The position numbers and the translations under genes were made by a program. Shown piece after piece: positions 36,113-47,239 of a stretch of 64,000 nucleotides of DNA. Numbering within the stretch: the first letter of the stretch is position 1; each line of letters begins with the position of its first letter. The stretch comes from Ilex aquifolium. Lineage: Eukaryota > Streptophyta > Magnoliopsida > Aquifoliales > Aquifoliaceae. Where the stretch lies: the NCBI GenBank assembly GCA_951799425.1, contig OX637409.1, forward strand, positions 13,860,960-13,924,959, read 5' to 3'. The notes below the pieces were generated by a model, which was not told the origin of the DNA, made no database searches, and saw only the letters and a program-made list of their open reading frames with translations.

Positions 36113-37486
36113 TCTTAATCTCAATATATTGAGAAAGTACTTGATAAGATTACGAATTATATGATAAAACCTACGAGAACACCTATCGATATTAATATTC
36201 ATTTTTCTAAAAATAATGGCAAAATCAATTAGAATATGCATGTATGATTGGTAGTTTAATGTACATCATGAATTGTACTCGTCCAAACATAGCATACTCT
36301 GTGAGTAAGCTAAGTTGATATACAAGTAATCCCGAAAAATACCACTAAAAAATAATAATTAGGGTATTAGAATATTTAAAATATACCCAATCCTATGGTT
36401 TGCATTTCACAAAATGTCCAACTGTAGTCGAGGGATATACTGATGCTAATTAGATATTCGATACTAAAGATTCAAAATCCACAAGTGCATATGTCTTTAC
36501 CTTGAGTAGTGCTACTGTGTATTGGAAATTTTCAAAGCAAACATGTATTGCCAGATTTACAATGAAATCTGAATTCACTGCGTTAGATAAAGCTGGAGAA
36601 GAAGCAGAATGACTTTGCAACTTCTTAGAGGATATTCCAAATTTGCCAAAGTTTGTGCCAGCAATATATATACATTGTGATAGTCAATCTATGAGTTGAA
36701 TGACACAAAATTATATATATAAAGGTAAGTCTCAACACATACATCATAGACAAAATACTATTAGGTAATTGTTCTCGAATGGTATTATATCCATTGCATA
36801 AAGTCAAAGGATAATATCGCGGATCTACTTATAAAAATAATGACTAGGGAGCAAGTAGAAAGTTCATCAAGAGGAATGGCCTTAAAGCATATTCCTTAAC
36901 CAAGAGTCGCCATAATGGCAACCCAACCAAGCTGACTGGAGATCCCAAGATTTAGGTTTAAAGGGTCAATCAAATTATGTGTAACTCAGAGATGCACTGA
37001 GGAGGTTTTTAACTCTTTCCCATTTTCCCATTCTTGTGATGAGACAATGCATATCTGTCGCAAGAACTAGGGTAAGTTACGCTTTTAATGATTTTTGTGA
37101 CTTGGAAAAGTCCAAGTAGAGTATAGCAGGATACACTCAATCAGAAATCACCTATGTGAGTAAGAAGGGGCCACCTCTAAGAGAATCGTCGGTTGATTAT
37201 TCTAAATTACTCATGAAACCAAGTGGTGTTCAAGGCCAAAATGAACACAAATGTGAGAACCAACTATGTCCAAAGGGGAACTGTGTGAATTCTATTGTGT
37301 TGGTTTACACAAATAGTTGACAGTTCAAAGGCATCAAGTCCACTGATTAGCTAAGTAAATCTGATAGTCTTCCACTAAGGAAAGTTCAAGTCCATTAAGC
37401 TATTTATTCCAATGCAGTAAACTTTCAAATGTACTTGAACTAGCGTCTGCATTTTCATACATTGAATTTTCATTCATGTGGGGGAT
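36113..37486 (+). mobile_element. Ty1/copia fragment (end of pol and 3' non-coding)
   Basis: Broken fossil. Recognisable copia phrases at 36240-36900 include RPNIAYSVS, GYTDANW and [10 protein letters not shown], the end of reverse transcriptase and RNase H. A non-coding tail and a purine tract (37478-37486, GTGGGGGAT) follow. Several breaks; the 5' part is absent. Confidence 0.82.
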
Positions 37487-38133
37487 TGTTGGAAATAATA
37501 TTTTTTGAACAACTTTGAGTTTAAATAAGAGTGGGATCCACACCTCAAAATTGATAGGACCAAGTTTAAATGCATTCTCCTCTGCGAGGAGATTAATATG
37601 GTATATTTATTTGCTCAAAACCATTAAGTATTGAATGAGAAATTATGTCTCAAAATTTCCCACCTGAATGGATGAAATGAACTAAGTTTAATGAAGTGTA
37701 GTGTATAAGGCTTGTCCCACATTGAAAAAAAACCAAAAACTAGTTGAGTTAATATACTCTTAGTTGGCTTCATGAGTTAGGCCCCAAGGGATACCACACT
37801 TCTGTGAGTAGAGCGAGCAACTACACAACCTTGGTTACCACACATGTGCACGTGCTTGGGCTTGGGCTTGGGCTTGGGCTTTGGGTCAAAAAGATATTAT
37901 TATTTTTGCTGAAAATTTATTTGGTATGGTGCGGGTTGTGGGTCAAACCAAATATATTTGAACGCGGATCGCATTTAGTCTTCCAACTAAAGTACAAAAT
38001 TCATGTTCGTTATTTTTGAATTTGGCGCCAACTTGAATTTTGTCTGTTAACACTCTAGAGGTATCTTTCCCTTTCATTACTATTCAAATTAAAAGTGTGT
38101 CTCTTCAATCCGAAAAGGTATAACGAACAGTGA
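37487..38133 (+). repeat. Probable copia 3' LTR
   Basis: Starts TGTTGGAAATAA directly after the purine tract. It contains a CTTGTCCCACATTG phrase frequent in copia LTRs. The right end is a guess at GTGACA. A TTGGGC-type short repeat sits near 37855-37885. Confidence 0.45.
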
Positions 38134-38363
38134 CATGGATCCTGCCTAGCTATCTTCTTTTTAAGCCAAATTGTGTGGATTTATCCAGTGATAGCTTTTG
38201 ATCAGAAGGGAATATTTGTGAGGCCACTAGTGCGTGTTTAGTCCTACCGCAATGCACTATATGTGGAAGTGCCCATGTGTTAGGCGACCCGATGGAGGGC
38301 TGTTTAGATAAGTTTGTTACCTCAAGGTTCAAAAATTACACATTTATCTTTTGGTTTCTTTTT

Positions 38364-38984
38364 GGGTCCATTTGGTTAGGAAGAAAAAAATGAAGGAAAT
38401 TGAAAATGATACAAAGTGAAGTAAAAGAAAAGAAAATTAAAGAAAATATATTTTCATGTATATATTTGGTTAGCATGAAAAAATTGTGAGAAAGTTTTAA
38501 AAAAAAATCAGTCTATTATTTGAAAGAAAGGAAAGTTACAAGAATTTTCTTTAATTTTCTAAATTACCCTTAAGTATATTAAATCGATTTAAATAAGTAA
38601 AAAATATTTATTATAATTAAAAATTTTAAAATTTTAAAAAAGTGGCTCCTAACCTAATTCTGGGACAAGCACGAACACCAAGTTCTCAAAACTAAATTAT
38701 ACGGTTAATCAAATTCATACTAAGATTTTTTAAAATTAATAACCAATAAAATATTTTAAGAAAAATAAGGGTAACATTGGAAGTTAATTAAAGATCACAA
38801 CTTTCTTACATTTCCTTGTGTTTTTTACAAGAAAAAAAAGTTGGTTAGTTGTGAGAAAATCTAAGTATGGAAGAAAATTATTTCTTCCATCATTTTCTAT
38901 TTCATGTTAACCAAACACATGAAAATTTTTAAAATTTTCTCTTTCTTGCATTTTCTATCATTATCCTACTAAACAAACGGACCC
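38364..38984. mobile_element. MITE with GGGTCC termini
   Basis: 621 bp, AT-rich, with terminal inverted repeats of about 20 bp: GGGTCCATTTGGTTAGGA on the left and, inverted, GGGTCCGTTTGTTTAGTAGGA on the right. It has no coding capacity. The target duplication is unclear (TTT versus TTA), so the superfamily is not assigned. Confidence 0.75.
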
Positions 38985-39133
38985 TTAGAAAGTTTTTAAG
39001 AATACACTATTTGGAATACAAACCTTTCCCTTTTCCAACCCCACTAGCACAAAAGTATATTTGTATTTGTCTTTTGCTCCTCCTTTCCTTTAATTCTTCA
39101 GATTCTTACATACGCAATCCTCTTAGAGGGGGG
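38985..39133. other. Short unassigned stretch
   Basis: No gene seen. It ends in a purine run (39126-39133) directly before a TGTTGG sequence. Confidence 0.4.
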
Positions 39134-40545
39134 TGTTGGATAAAGTCACATTAATTGTTGTCATTTTTTTGCAGACAACAACTTGATAGAGTTTTTTTTT
39201 TCCCAAACTTCTTGTTAGGCTTCAGCTGATGCTGTCGAATTTTATCTGATTTTGGGCTAGTGATTTTACACTTAGTGGGACTATGATTGGGCGAATATAA
39301 TTGTGTTGAACATAATCATGTCCCTAAAACAGACATGAATGAATGATAGCTGGCATTGAATCCAGCGGGGCAGTTTTTCTAGTATAATGGGCCTCTGAGA
39401 AATGAAAAATGATCTCTTGAGATGTGTGTTATCTGATAGAGCTTCTTATAGAATTTTGTTGGTTTATCAGACGATCAAGAGAGGAAATTGTGAACTTTTA
39501 ATGGTTGGGCCTCGATGTTGTCTCCTCTTTTGGCATGTAAAGGAAAATTAGATATTTTTTTTGTGTGTGTATGTGGGTGTGGCTGAGTGTGGGAGGGGAA
39601 GGTGGGGGTGAGAAATGTTTTTATGGAAGATTCTTTTGTGAAAAAGTACAAGGAACTTCTTCCTTGTTATAGGGACAATCTGTATGCAATGAATCATGAG
39701 GTTAAGATTTGCCTATTAATCCCTATCTTTCTATATACACAGGGTCTTCAGTGGCATTGAGGTTGTCTTCAGAATTGTGCTATAAGAAATATGCCTTCTG
39801 GAAATGGGAAAGGATTGATTGTCTCCTAAGAGGGATTTATTTGATAGATTCTTCTAGACTTCTGGTAGAACATCCTGTTAACCCTTGATAAGCTAGAGTA
39901 AAACCATGAATTTTTGTTTTTGTTCTTTTGGACTTCTTTTGTTGATAATGGATTTTTGTTGACACCCAACACTCATTCCATTTTACAGGAGGTTTTCTGT
40001 ACTAGGGAAAGCTACAATTTTAGTCATCCATTGCCCTTCATAAACCAGACATATTCATGTCTTATGGGATCGAATCATGAGTTTGAGAATTTGTGGGATT
40101 GACTCCATATGGGATCAATGTCTTCTACATCTTTTTCTACACACACACATGTCTATATGTGTGTGCGTATACATATGCATAACCTATTCAGGCAATCCAA
40201 ACAGATACAAGGTGGTCTATAAAAGGACTCCCTTATAGCAATTTTCAATCATCAAAATTCCAGAATTCTGCATATTGTTTCTTCTCTCTCTGCATATTGC
40301 ATTATTTTTCTATTCGGTTCAAGTAAGAAACACAAGTTGTGTTCGTTGGTCTTTGAGGATTGAAGTGTTGTTTCTTTAGAGACAAAATTTATTCTATCTT
40401 GGGAGGCAGTTGCTTATTAACTTTGAACACTAAGAGGGAGCAAATATGTCTTAAGGAAACTGTGACAACACAGTGTTTGGATTCTTATTTGTCGTATAAC
40501 TTTATTATTGATGTTCTGTAATCAAGTAAAGTGCGTCATTTTAGT
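39134..40545 (+). repeat. Possible second copia LTR
   Basis: Begins TGTTGGATAAAG after a run of G. It contains TATAAAA at 40218-40224. A stretch near 40395-40500 (TATCTTGGGAGGCAG, then GAGGGAGCAAATATGTCTTA) resembles the transcribed end of the copia LTR near 46780-46850. Borders are approximate and no partner LTR or target duplication is seen. Confidence 0.38.
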
Positions 40546-40559
40546 TTAGATTATACATT

Positions 40560-41611
40560 CTATTTTATATAAACTAGCAATGCACGACGTACATTGCATG
40601 CGAAAAATTTAAATAATATTTTTTTTTTTGTAGAATCTATGAAAATATAAATTTTATGTGTAATTAAATTAAATGATAAATTTGGTGTAAAAAAATTAAT
40701 TCATATTTTATTTCTTGTTAAACCTAATTATTGAAAAAATAACATATATTTGATCTTAGAATATAATTTGATAACTATACGTATATAACAATATAATATA
40801 GATTCGTCTTTACTTCTTCATATAGATATAGACACAGATATGAAATTTTTTATGTAAGTGTACCACTTATAAAGGAGTCCAAAAAAATTTAGAAGTCAAA
40901 TACTACTTATAAAAGAGTTAAAAAGAACTTGAAAGTCAAATTACGTATAAAAATAAAAATTATATGAACGTTATGAGGATATAATTGATTTTATAAAAAT
41001 TAGCTAGTAATACACGACGTGCATTCCGTTGCACTGAACATATTTAAATAATATTTTTTTGTTAAACTTATAAAAAATATAGACTATATGTGTAATTGAT
41101 TTGAATAAATAAATTATGCGTCGGAGAATTAATTCTTATTTTAATTTTTACTAAGCCTAGTTATTAATTTACTAGCGATAACTCATGCATGAAGGCACTG
41201 TACAATTCAAAAAATCAAACATTGATCTTGGACACAAAACATCAAGCATTGAACATGGACATGCATTAAGCTTAAAACCTAAACAGCATCTTTAACACTC
41301 ACACTCTGCATACATGCTCAATAAACTATTGCCTATTTAAACATTCTCGTGAAGACAAATTTCAATGAAAAAAATAAAACACAACTTTAATAATCAAAAA
41401 CCAATAAAATTAAATTCAAAACCCATAAAATTCATATACTTGGAATCATATTCCTAATTTACAACCAAAAAAAAAGAATTATATACCTAATTAAAACTCA
41501 TAGTAATGCCCAATAGAAGAAAAACCATTAGAAGAAATGCTCGTGAAGGCACTATATTATGTTAAACAAAAAATTCGCTAGTATTTAATCAATACTGGTG
41601 CTGGCAGTAAC

Positions 41612-41665
<54 letters not shown>

Positions 41666-42110
41666 AGGAGTAAAAGAGGGAGGTGTAGAAAAAAAGAAGA
41701 AGAAGGGACGAATGAGAGAGGCGACATGGCATCTGACACCTCTAACAGTGGAAATGATGCCGGTGAGATAAATGAGAAGTGATGGATTTGGGGGGGAAAA
41801 TATGAAGGATTAAATTTTGAAACTCCTAGCTAATTTATTATATCGATATATGTATTATACAATAATTTTAGTTATTTGGATTACAATTGTAATTAAAGAC
41901 CTAAAACTATAAGTATAAGTAGAGTGAATGGCTAGAGACCTAATGATATACGATAAGAAAAGTTCTTGATATGACATGAAAGGAAAAATGATGACATTAA
42001 TAAGGATATGTGGGGTATGATTGACTTAACATTATTAAATAGGGATGAAGGAGAAAATCAAAAGTTTTTTACATATGCTGACATTTATAAGTAGTATAGA
42101 TAGTTTTCAT
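40560..42110. repeat. Unclassified interspersed repeat
   Basis: AT-rich. It contains two diverged copies of about 165 bp (40570-40735 and 41005-41170), each beginning with CTAGCAATGCACGACG or a relative of it, plus a GA microsatellite. A segment at about 41690-41835 recurs at 53345-53493. Related TTTACTAG...CACGG text reappears near 42470-42500. A non-autonomous DNA transposon is likely but the class is not determined. Confidence 0.45.
41614..41663. repeat. (GA)n microsatellite
   Basis: About 25 uninterrupted GA units. Confidence 0.95.
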
Positions 42111-42198
42111 ATAACAGTATACTTAATGATTTTATATGTGCTACAATAATTAGTTTTCAATATTGATTATGAAGAATGAAATGTTGGATTTATTACAG

Positions 42199-42353
42199 GG
42201 GAAGAGGAGGTGATGTTGGCGGGCGTGCAGGGAAGATCTCTGACGGTGAACCTTGATTACTACAGCGATGCATCAGTTAACCATGGCCACAATCCCCAGA
42301 ACAAAGTTGGTGTTGGAAGATCAGGTGGTCGGAGAAGCCGTGACAACCCCTAG
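42199..42353 (+). CDS. Candidate last exon of a PSY-family sulfated-peptide precursor
   Basis: After the acceptor TTTATTACAG at 42189-42198, an open segment runs to TAG at 42351-42353. It reads an acidic start (EEEV), then GRSLTVNLDYYSDASVNHGH, then NPQNKVGVGRSGG and a basic end. The arrangement GR-S-L followed by D-Y-x(6)-N-x-x-H-x-P resembles PSY peptides (PSY1 core DYGDPSANPKHDP), whose DY tyrosine is sulfated and which are secreted signals read by leucine-rich-repeat receptor kinases. One extra residue lies between DY and the N-x-x-H-x-P part. A short final exon with the peptide near the end fits the family. The upstream exon with the signal peptide was not found in the transposon-rich DNA to the left, so this may be an orphan or pseudogene exon. 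A chance match is not excluded. Confidence 0.45.
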
Positions 42354-42596
42354 CTAGTAATAGTATAATTTGCTCCTTCAATTTTTATTCTAACCAGTTT
42401 CTATCAACTCTTAAGTAATACTAGTATGGATGTTAGTGTGCTTCTGTTAGTATGTATCATTTAGATTTACTAGTTATTTCCCGTGTCTAAAGGCACGGAG
42501 TAATAAAAAAAATGGTCAACAACAAATATATTTGTATTAACACCCAAAATCAAATCACAAATAGAGAGGAGAAAAAAAAAAGAAATTTAAACACCG
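42354..42596. other. Downstream of the PSY-like exon
   Basis: AT-rich, with no gene. It could be the 3' untranslated region of the exon above, followed by a TTTACTAG...CACGG repeat end. Confidence 0.4.
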
Positions 42597-42776
42597 GTGG
42601 TAGTGGTGGTGGTGGGAAACGATGATGATTGTGGCGAGTGGCGACGACCGTGGTGGTGATGGCAACCGTGGGTTGCAACGGTGATGGTGGTGGTGGGTTT
42701 TGGGTGACAATAGTGGTAGTGGCAGCCATGGGTGACAGTAGTTGTGGTGGTAGGTGTAGGTGTGGGTATGGGTGGT
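42597..42776. repeat. GGT-rich array, left part
   Basis: Degenerate trinucleotide repeat (GGT with GAT and GGC variants). Its last five bases GTGGT are the left target duplication of the solo LTR that splits it. Confidence 0.85.
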
Positions 42777-43286
42777 TGTAACACCCCGAATCTTCTTTTA
42801 TATATTTATAGAGATATATATATATATATAGTAAATAATATTTGTAAAGATGTAGATATATGTAGTGACATAAGAATAAACCATAGGAATAAATGCTATG
42901 GAGACAATTTGATTGGGAAGTTACGTGTCGAAGATGTTTAAACTTGGAAAGGGTGATTAGACAAGTTTCTAAAAGTTTGTAGGTCAAAATAATGATTCCA
43001 TTGAATCCGGAAGATCGAAAAACATTGGGAGTGGTAATATGGATGTATTGGAAGTTAGGAAGTGTCCCGGAGTTAAAATACACTTTAGCGAGAATTTGGG
43101 TAAAAATGGGTATTGAATACTTCTTAGTATTTTGGACATAACTTTTTATTCTTAATTCCAAATGACCTGAAATTTTGACAGTAGATAGTAGACATCTAGG
43201 GATACAAAAGTGTATCTCATGAAAATTTTCCAATTCGACCTCTAAATGGGTCAAAAATTCACTGGAAGTGGAAGTAGAAAAATCTG

Positions 43287-43423
43287 GATAGTGACTACCG
43301 GTAGTCACTATCAGCTACCGGTAGTCAATGGTCCAGTGTGTCCGAGCTACCGGTAGTCAACAGGTAGTCGAGTGTCCAGTGTACCCGAGCTACCGGTAGT
43401 CAAAATCAGCTACCGGTAGTCAC
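43287..43423. promoter_or_regulatory. CTACCGGTAG palindrome array of solo LTR 1
   Basis: Five clear CTACCGGTAG sites and one degenerate site. The first lies in a perfect 26-bp palindrome (43287-43312). The array ends about 50 bp before the TATA box. In LTRs A and B the same motif lies far downstream of the TATA box instead. Confidence 0.78.
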
Positions 43424-43472
43424 TGTAAAAATCTGAGATTTTAAGTCGCGAACAAGCCTATTTTTCCTCCAC

Positions 43473-43480
43473 TATAAATA
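43473..43480 (+). promoter_or_regulatory. TATA box of solo LTR 1
   Basis: TATAAATA follows the palindrome array by about 50 bp. A purine-rich leader (AAGAGAGGAAGAGAG) follows near 43535. Confidence 0.6.
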
Positions 43481-45262
43481 CATTTTGTCACCTCCTTAGC
43501 CTTCATTACACCACTCCAAACCCTAGAAAACATAAGAGAGGAAGAGAGAAAGAGAGAAACACAAGATCAAGAGAAAACAAGAGATTGAAGAGTTGATTCA
43601 AGATCAAAGCCCTAATTTCTCCAAGAACATTAAGGTAGGAGATTTCTTCTCTTTCTCTTACATTGAAGCTAGGGTTATTATATATGTATGTTTTCCATAT
43701 TCTTGATAGTTATATGATAAATAGTTAAGAATTCTTGGTTCCTTGTTTATTGAAACATGATTTTGAACAAAATGTATGTTTGGGTTCAAGAGACCTTGTT
43801 CTTGAATTTCCAAAATAGTAGTTTTAGAAATTACCTATTTGGGTTATGCAAAATACATGGATTATTGATTTCTAAATGCCTATAGTTGATTAAATCATGT
43901 TTTCATCAAATCCTTGTTCTAGTTCCAAGAAATTATGTTTTGTTTGGAAAACCCTAGAATTTTGATATCAAGATTGTGAAGGTTTTATTGATATGATCTC
44001 TTGCATATTTTAATCCCTTATTCTTGTAGTATATTGAGAGTGGTACAATTGTGATACTTGAATTATAAATGAGAAATTGTGGAATTTGGTAATTCCTTGA
44101 AATGTTGATGAATTGAGAATATTTTGGTTTCCTCAATTGTATGGTTGTTGTGAGGGACTTGGATTGCCTTCGAGAGATGCCGTAGAGTGTTAGAGGTTAG
44201 TCTACCCCAGTGGGGGTGAGATGGTTTCCTAGCACTTGTAGTGGGTTGTCATTTGGTAATGAAACCACTATCGTTCACTGGAGTTCGAACAAGGGGTAGT
44301 ATACTTTTCCTAGGAAGGGACTCGTCACTGCCATTGGGATGGTAGACGCCCTTTCCTATAGTGCTTGTGATTATGATGTAAATAGGTGGACTAGGTATAA
44401 TCGTTGGGTAGATTCATGAGAAGCAATCAACATACATGGTACGGGGATGAATCAATATACATGAGAACATGAGATTATTATTATTGTTACGGAATGGTTT
44501 CCAACAAGTGCTTGTGGAGGTATGGGACTCCACAAGGACCTGTTGGAAATGGTTATGGTGATAATTGTGACTGAGCTTTACGGTTCATTTAAATTATTGC
44601 GAACATTTAAACTTGAGATCTATTTAAAATATCCTGCTTTTCCTTCAAAATGGTATATATGCTATTTGTGAAAATGAGACCAACCGTTTTATATGCTTTT
44701 CTAAACCTTGTTTGAGTTTGGGAAGATTTTGCTACAGAGCTTCGTGCTCATCCCCTACAATTAACATTTTTCAGATTATGCTATAGAGGAGGAGCTTGGC
44801 GCTAATGAGCTGGGCCTTGGGGAAGCCTCATTAGAGGGGTACCTGGATCCCGAGTGGAACATTTAGAGATGCCCCGTTTATTTTTGTACTAGACTAGGAA
44901 CCAATATGTACAAACATTGTAAAGTCTAGTTTCTTTTGAAATTCCGCTGCAATATATTCATGTAATTCTTTTGGGTTGTAATGGCCTTAGTTTGGCTTAT
45001 TCTTTTGGGATGATTGTTGTGGATAGTATATATGGTGAATGAAATATTTTGGATTTGATGGTTAGATAGACCCGGTGTGGTCAAGGTATTATAAATGTAC
45101 AGGTTGTGAGTTTTGGGAGAGCTTCCCGTACGAAGGAGACTCTGCCCAAATTTTGTTAAAATTAAGAATGTTTCTTATTTGATGGATATATATTTAGCTA
45201 CTCTCATGACATGAATGGTTTCATAGTGTAATGCCGTCCAGGGTGTGTTTTGGGGTGTTACA

Positions 45263-46068
45263 GTGGTGGTGGGCGACGGTGATGGTGGTTGACAATGGTG
45301 GTGGTGGGTCGATGACGGTGGTGGTGGGCGATGACAATGGTGGTGGTGGGCGACGATGGGTGTTTTTGAGCAACAGTCTGATAGGTAGTGGCAAATGACG
45401 ATGGTGGTGGTGATGATAGGTGTGGTGGGGGTGGGTGACAATGAGTGGCGGCAGCAGTAAACGATGACGGGTGGTGGTGGTAGATGTGGTGGGTGTGGGT
45501 GACAGTGTTGGAGACGATGGTGGGCGACGACTGATGGTGGTGGGCAATAATAGTGGTGGTGGCTGCTGACGGTGGGCAACGGTTTTAGTGGAATGATGGT
45601 GGTAGTAGTAATAAATATAACAATAAGATGACGATGGTGATTGGTGGATGATGGTGGTAGAAATCGGTCGTGAGTGGCGATGTTGGTGGTGGTGGTGGGG
45701 GTGGGGCATTAGAGGTGGTGGTGGTAGGGGTGATGGTGGGACAGTGGTGGTGGCGGTGGTGGGGTGGCGACAGTGGTGGGGTGGTGGTGGTGGTTGTTGT
45801 TTTGGCAGAGGAGGTGGCAGGGTGGCAACAGTGGTGGTGGTGGTAGGGTAGCAGCAACGGTGGGGGTGGTAAGGTTGCAACAACAGTGGTAGTGGTGGTG
45901 GTAGGGTGGCAACAATGGTGATGGTGGTGGTGGTGGTGGTGGTGGGTAGTGCGGCAGTGGTAGTGGTGGTTGTGGTAGAGGTGGCGGCAGTGGTAGTGGT
46001 GATGGTGGTGGGGTGGTGGGTCGATGGGGTGGTGGATGGGGGGGGGGGGGTGGTGGTGGTGGTGGTAA
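45263..46068. repeat. GGT-rich array, right part
   Basis: About 800 bp of degenerate GGT/GGC/GAT repeat continuing 42597-42776. Apparent His/Pro-rich ORFs on the minus strand are products of the repeat. Sequence to its right (to about 46165) resembles the end of a MITE reading, inverted, GGGTGTGTTTGGAGTGACTT. Confidence 0.88.
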
Positions 46069-46389
46069 GGCAGTTCTAAACACTATTTTTTTTTTGAGGT
46101 ACTTAAGAGAAGTTATAAATTCTAAAAGCACTTTTAAAAAGTCACTCCAAACACACCCTTAGAGGCCTATTTTTCCTATTAAATTTGGGGTGTTAATATT
46201 AGTTGTCGAATTAATTTTAAAGAAAAATTTAATGAGATCTTAACCGCGAAAAACAAAAATCATGTTATTTATCTTTTGAGATTTGAATTGTATTGTACTT
46301 TATTATATAGATTGTCATTTATTCATATTAATAATTTCAGCCCCACATTTATTTTATGATTATAATTTTAAATAGTTTTAATTTTTGAT

Positions 46390-47239
46390 TGTTGGAATTC
46401 TTTAGGGAGAGTTATATGTAATAACTACATATATCATTTCATTACCCATTAATACATATATATAGTTGTTGTATATTCTAGCCTTAACTAACCATTACAT
46501 GCATTGGAGTTACATGAGGCACTAGCCGTTGATGCTATATAGCCCATATAGCTGTTGATGTCATTTATCCCATATATTCATATAGCTCTAAAGGATAATG
46601 TATATCCATTAATGTATAAATAGACATGTGTTATATCTTCCTTTTGGATAGAGAGACAAGTTCCGCTATACATATTCTCCTTCATTCTTTATTAATTTTC
46701 ATATGTTTTGTGGGCAACTTGGGTGTGATTAGTTCATTATAGAAAGGTTCATCCCTACACTGTAGCTTCTCTCGGATTTTTGTATCTTGGGAAAAGAATA
46801 TCGAAATACTCTGTACGGAGGGGACATATCTCTTCTTAGGACAGCGTACATCTCGCGCCTCAATCCAGGCTATTCTAAACTTATTTTTGGTCTAAGTTTC
46901 CATTGAGTTTATTTCATATATATGCATGTTTATTTAATTTATGAATCTGCGATTTTATTCTTTTTCTATGAATCTAAGAAGAGATAAAATTAATTTTAGA
47001 GTAACGTAGGAAAACTTGTTTCTCTATTTGTTTTTGTTTATTTCTCTTGTTTGGAATACGAGTATGGTTGAAACTAATTCTTGCAAACCTGAGAATTTCA
47101 ACGGTCAAAACTTTAGAAGATGGCAACAACAATTGAAATTTTGGTTGACTACTTTGGGTTTAATATATGTGCTTGAAAAATCCACTCAACTTGAGGAAAA
47201 TTGACCTACCCAAGTCCAGACTAATGAGACAACTACTCT
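46390..47239 (+). mobile_element. Ty1/copia 5' end: LTR and start of gag
   Basis: LTR-like sequence starts TGTTGGAATTC at 46390 and has TATAAATA at 46615-46622. A gag start follows at 47064 with the copia phrase NFNGQNFRRWQQQLKFWL. It is cut off near 47239, where the minus-strand Athila fragment begins. Broken fragment; the rest of the element is absent here. Confidence 0.75.

Larger units (their letters stand above)
42777..45262 (+). mobile_element. Solo LTR, TGTAACACCCC family (copy 1)
   Basis: 2,486 bp, termini TGTAACACCCCG and GGGGTGTTACA, flanked by GTGGT duplications (42772-42776 and 45263-45267). The plus strand has a TATA box about 700 bp in and a CTCATCCCCT...TTTTTCAG phrase near 44750 that also occurs, on the other strand, in the chromovirus LTRs A-C. 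That suggests a related chromovirus clade. No internal element sequence remains. Confidence 0.88.

Noticed and set aside
37855-37885. TTGGGC repeats as an interstitial telomere
   Set aside because: Only about four units and not the plant telomere unit TTTAGGG.
39907-39963. Short hydrophobic ORF (MNFCFCSFGLLLLIM) as the signal-peptide exon of the PSY-like gene
   Set aside because: It ends at a stop after 18 codons without a suitable donor and lies in probable copia LTR sequence.
45221-46131. His/Pro/Thr-rich ORFs on the minus strand
   Set aside because: They are translations of a GGT-type trinucleotide repeat and exist in several frames at once.
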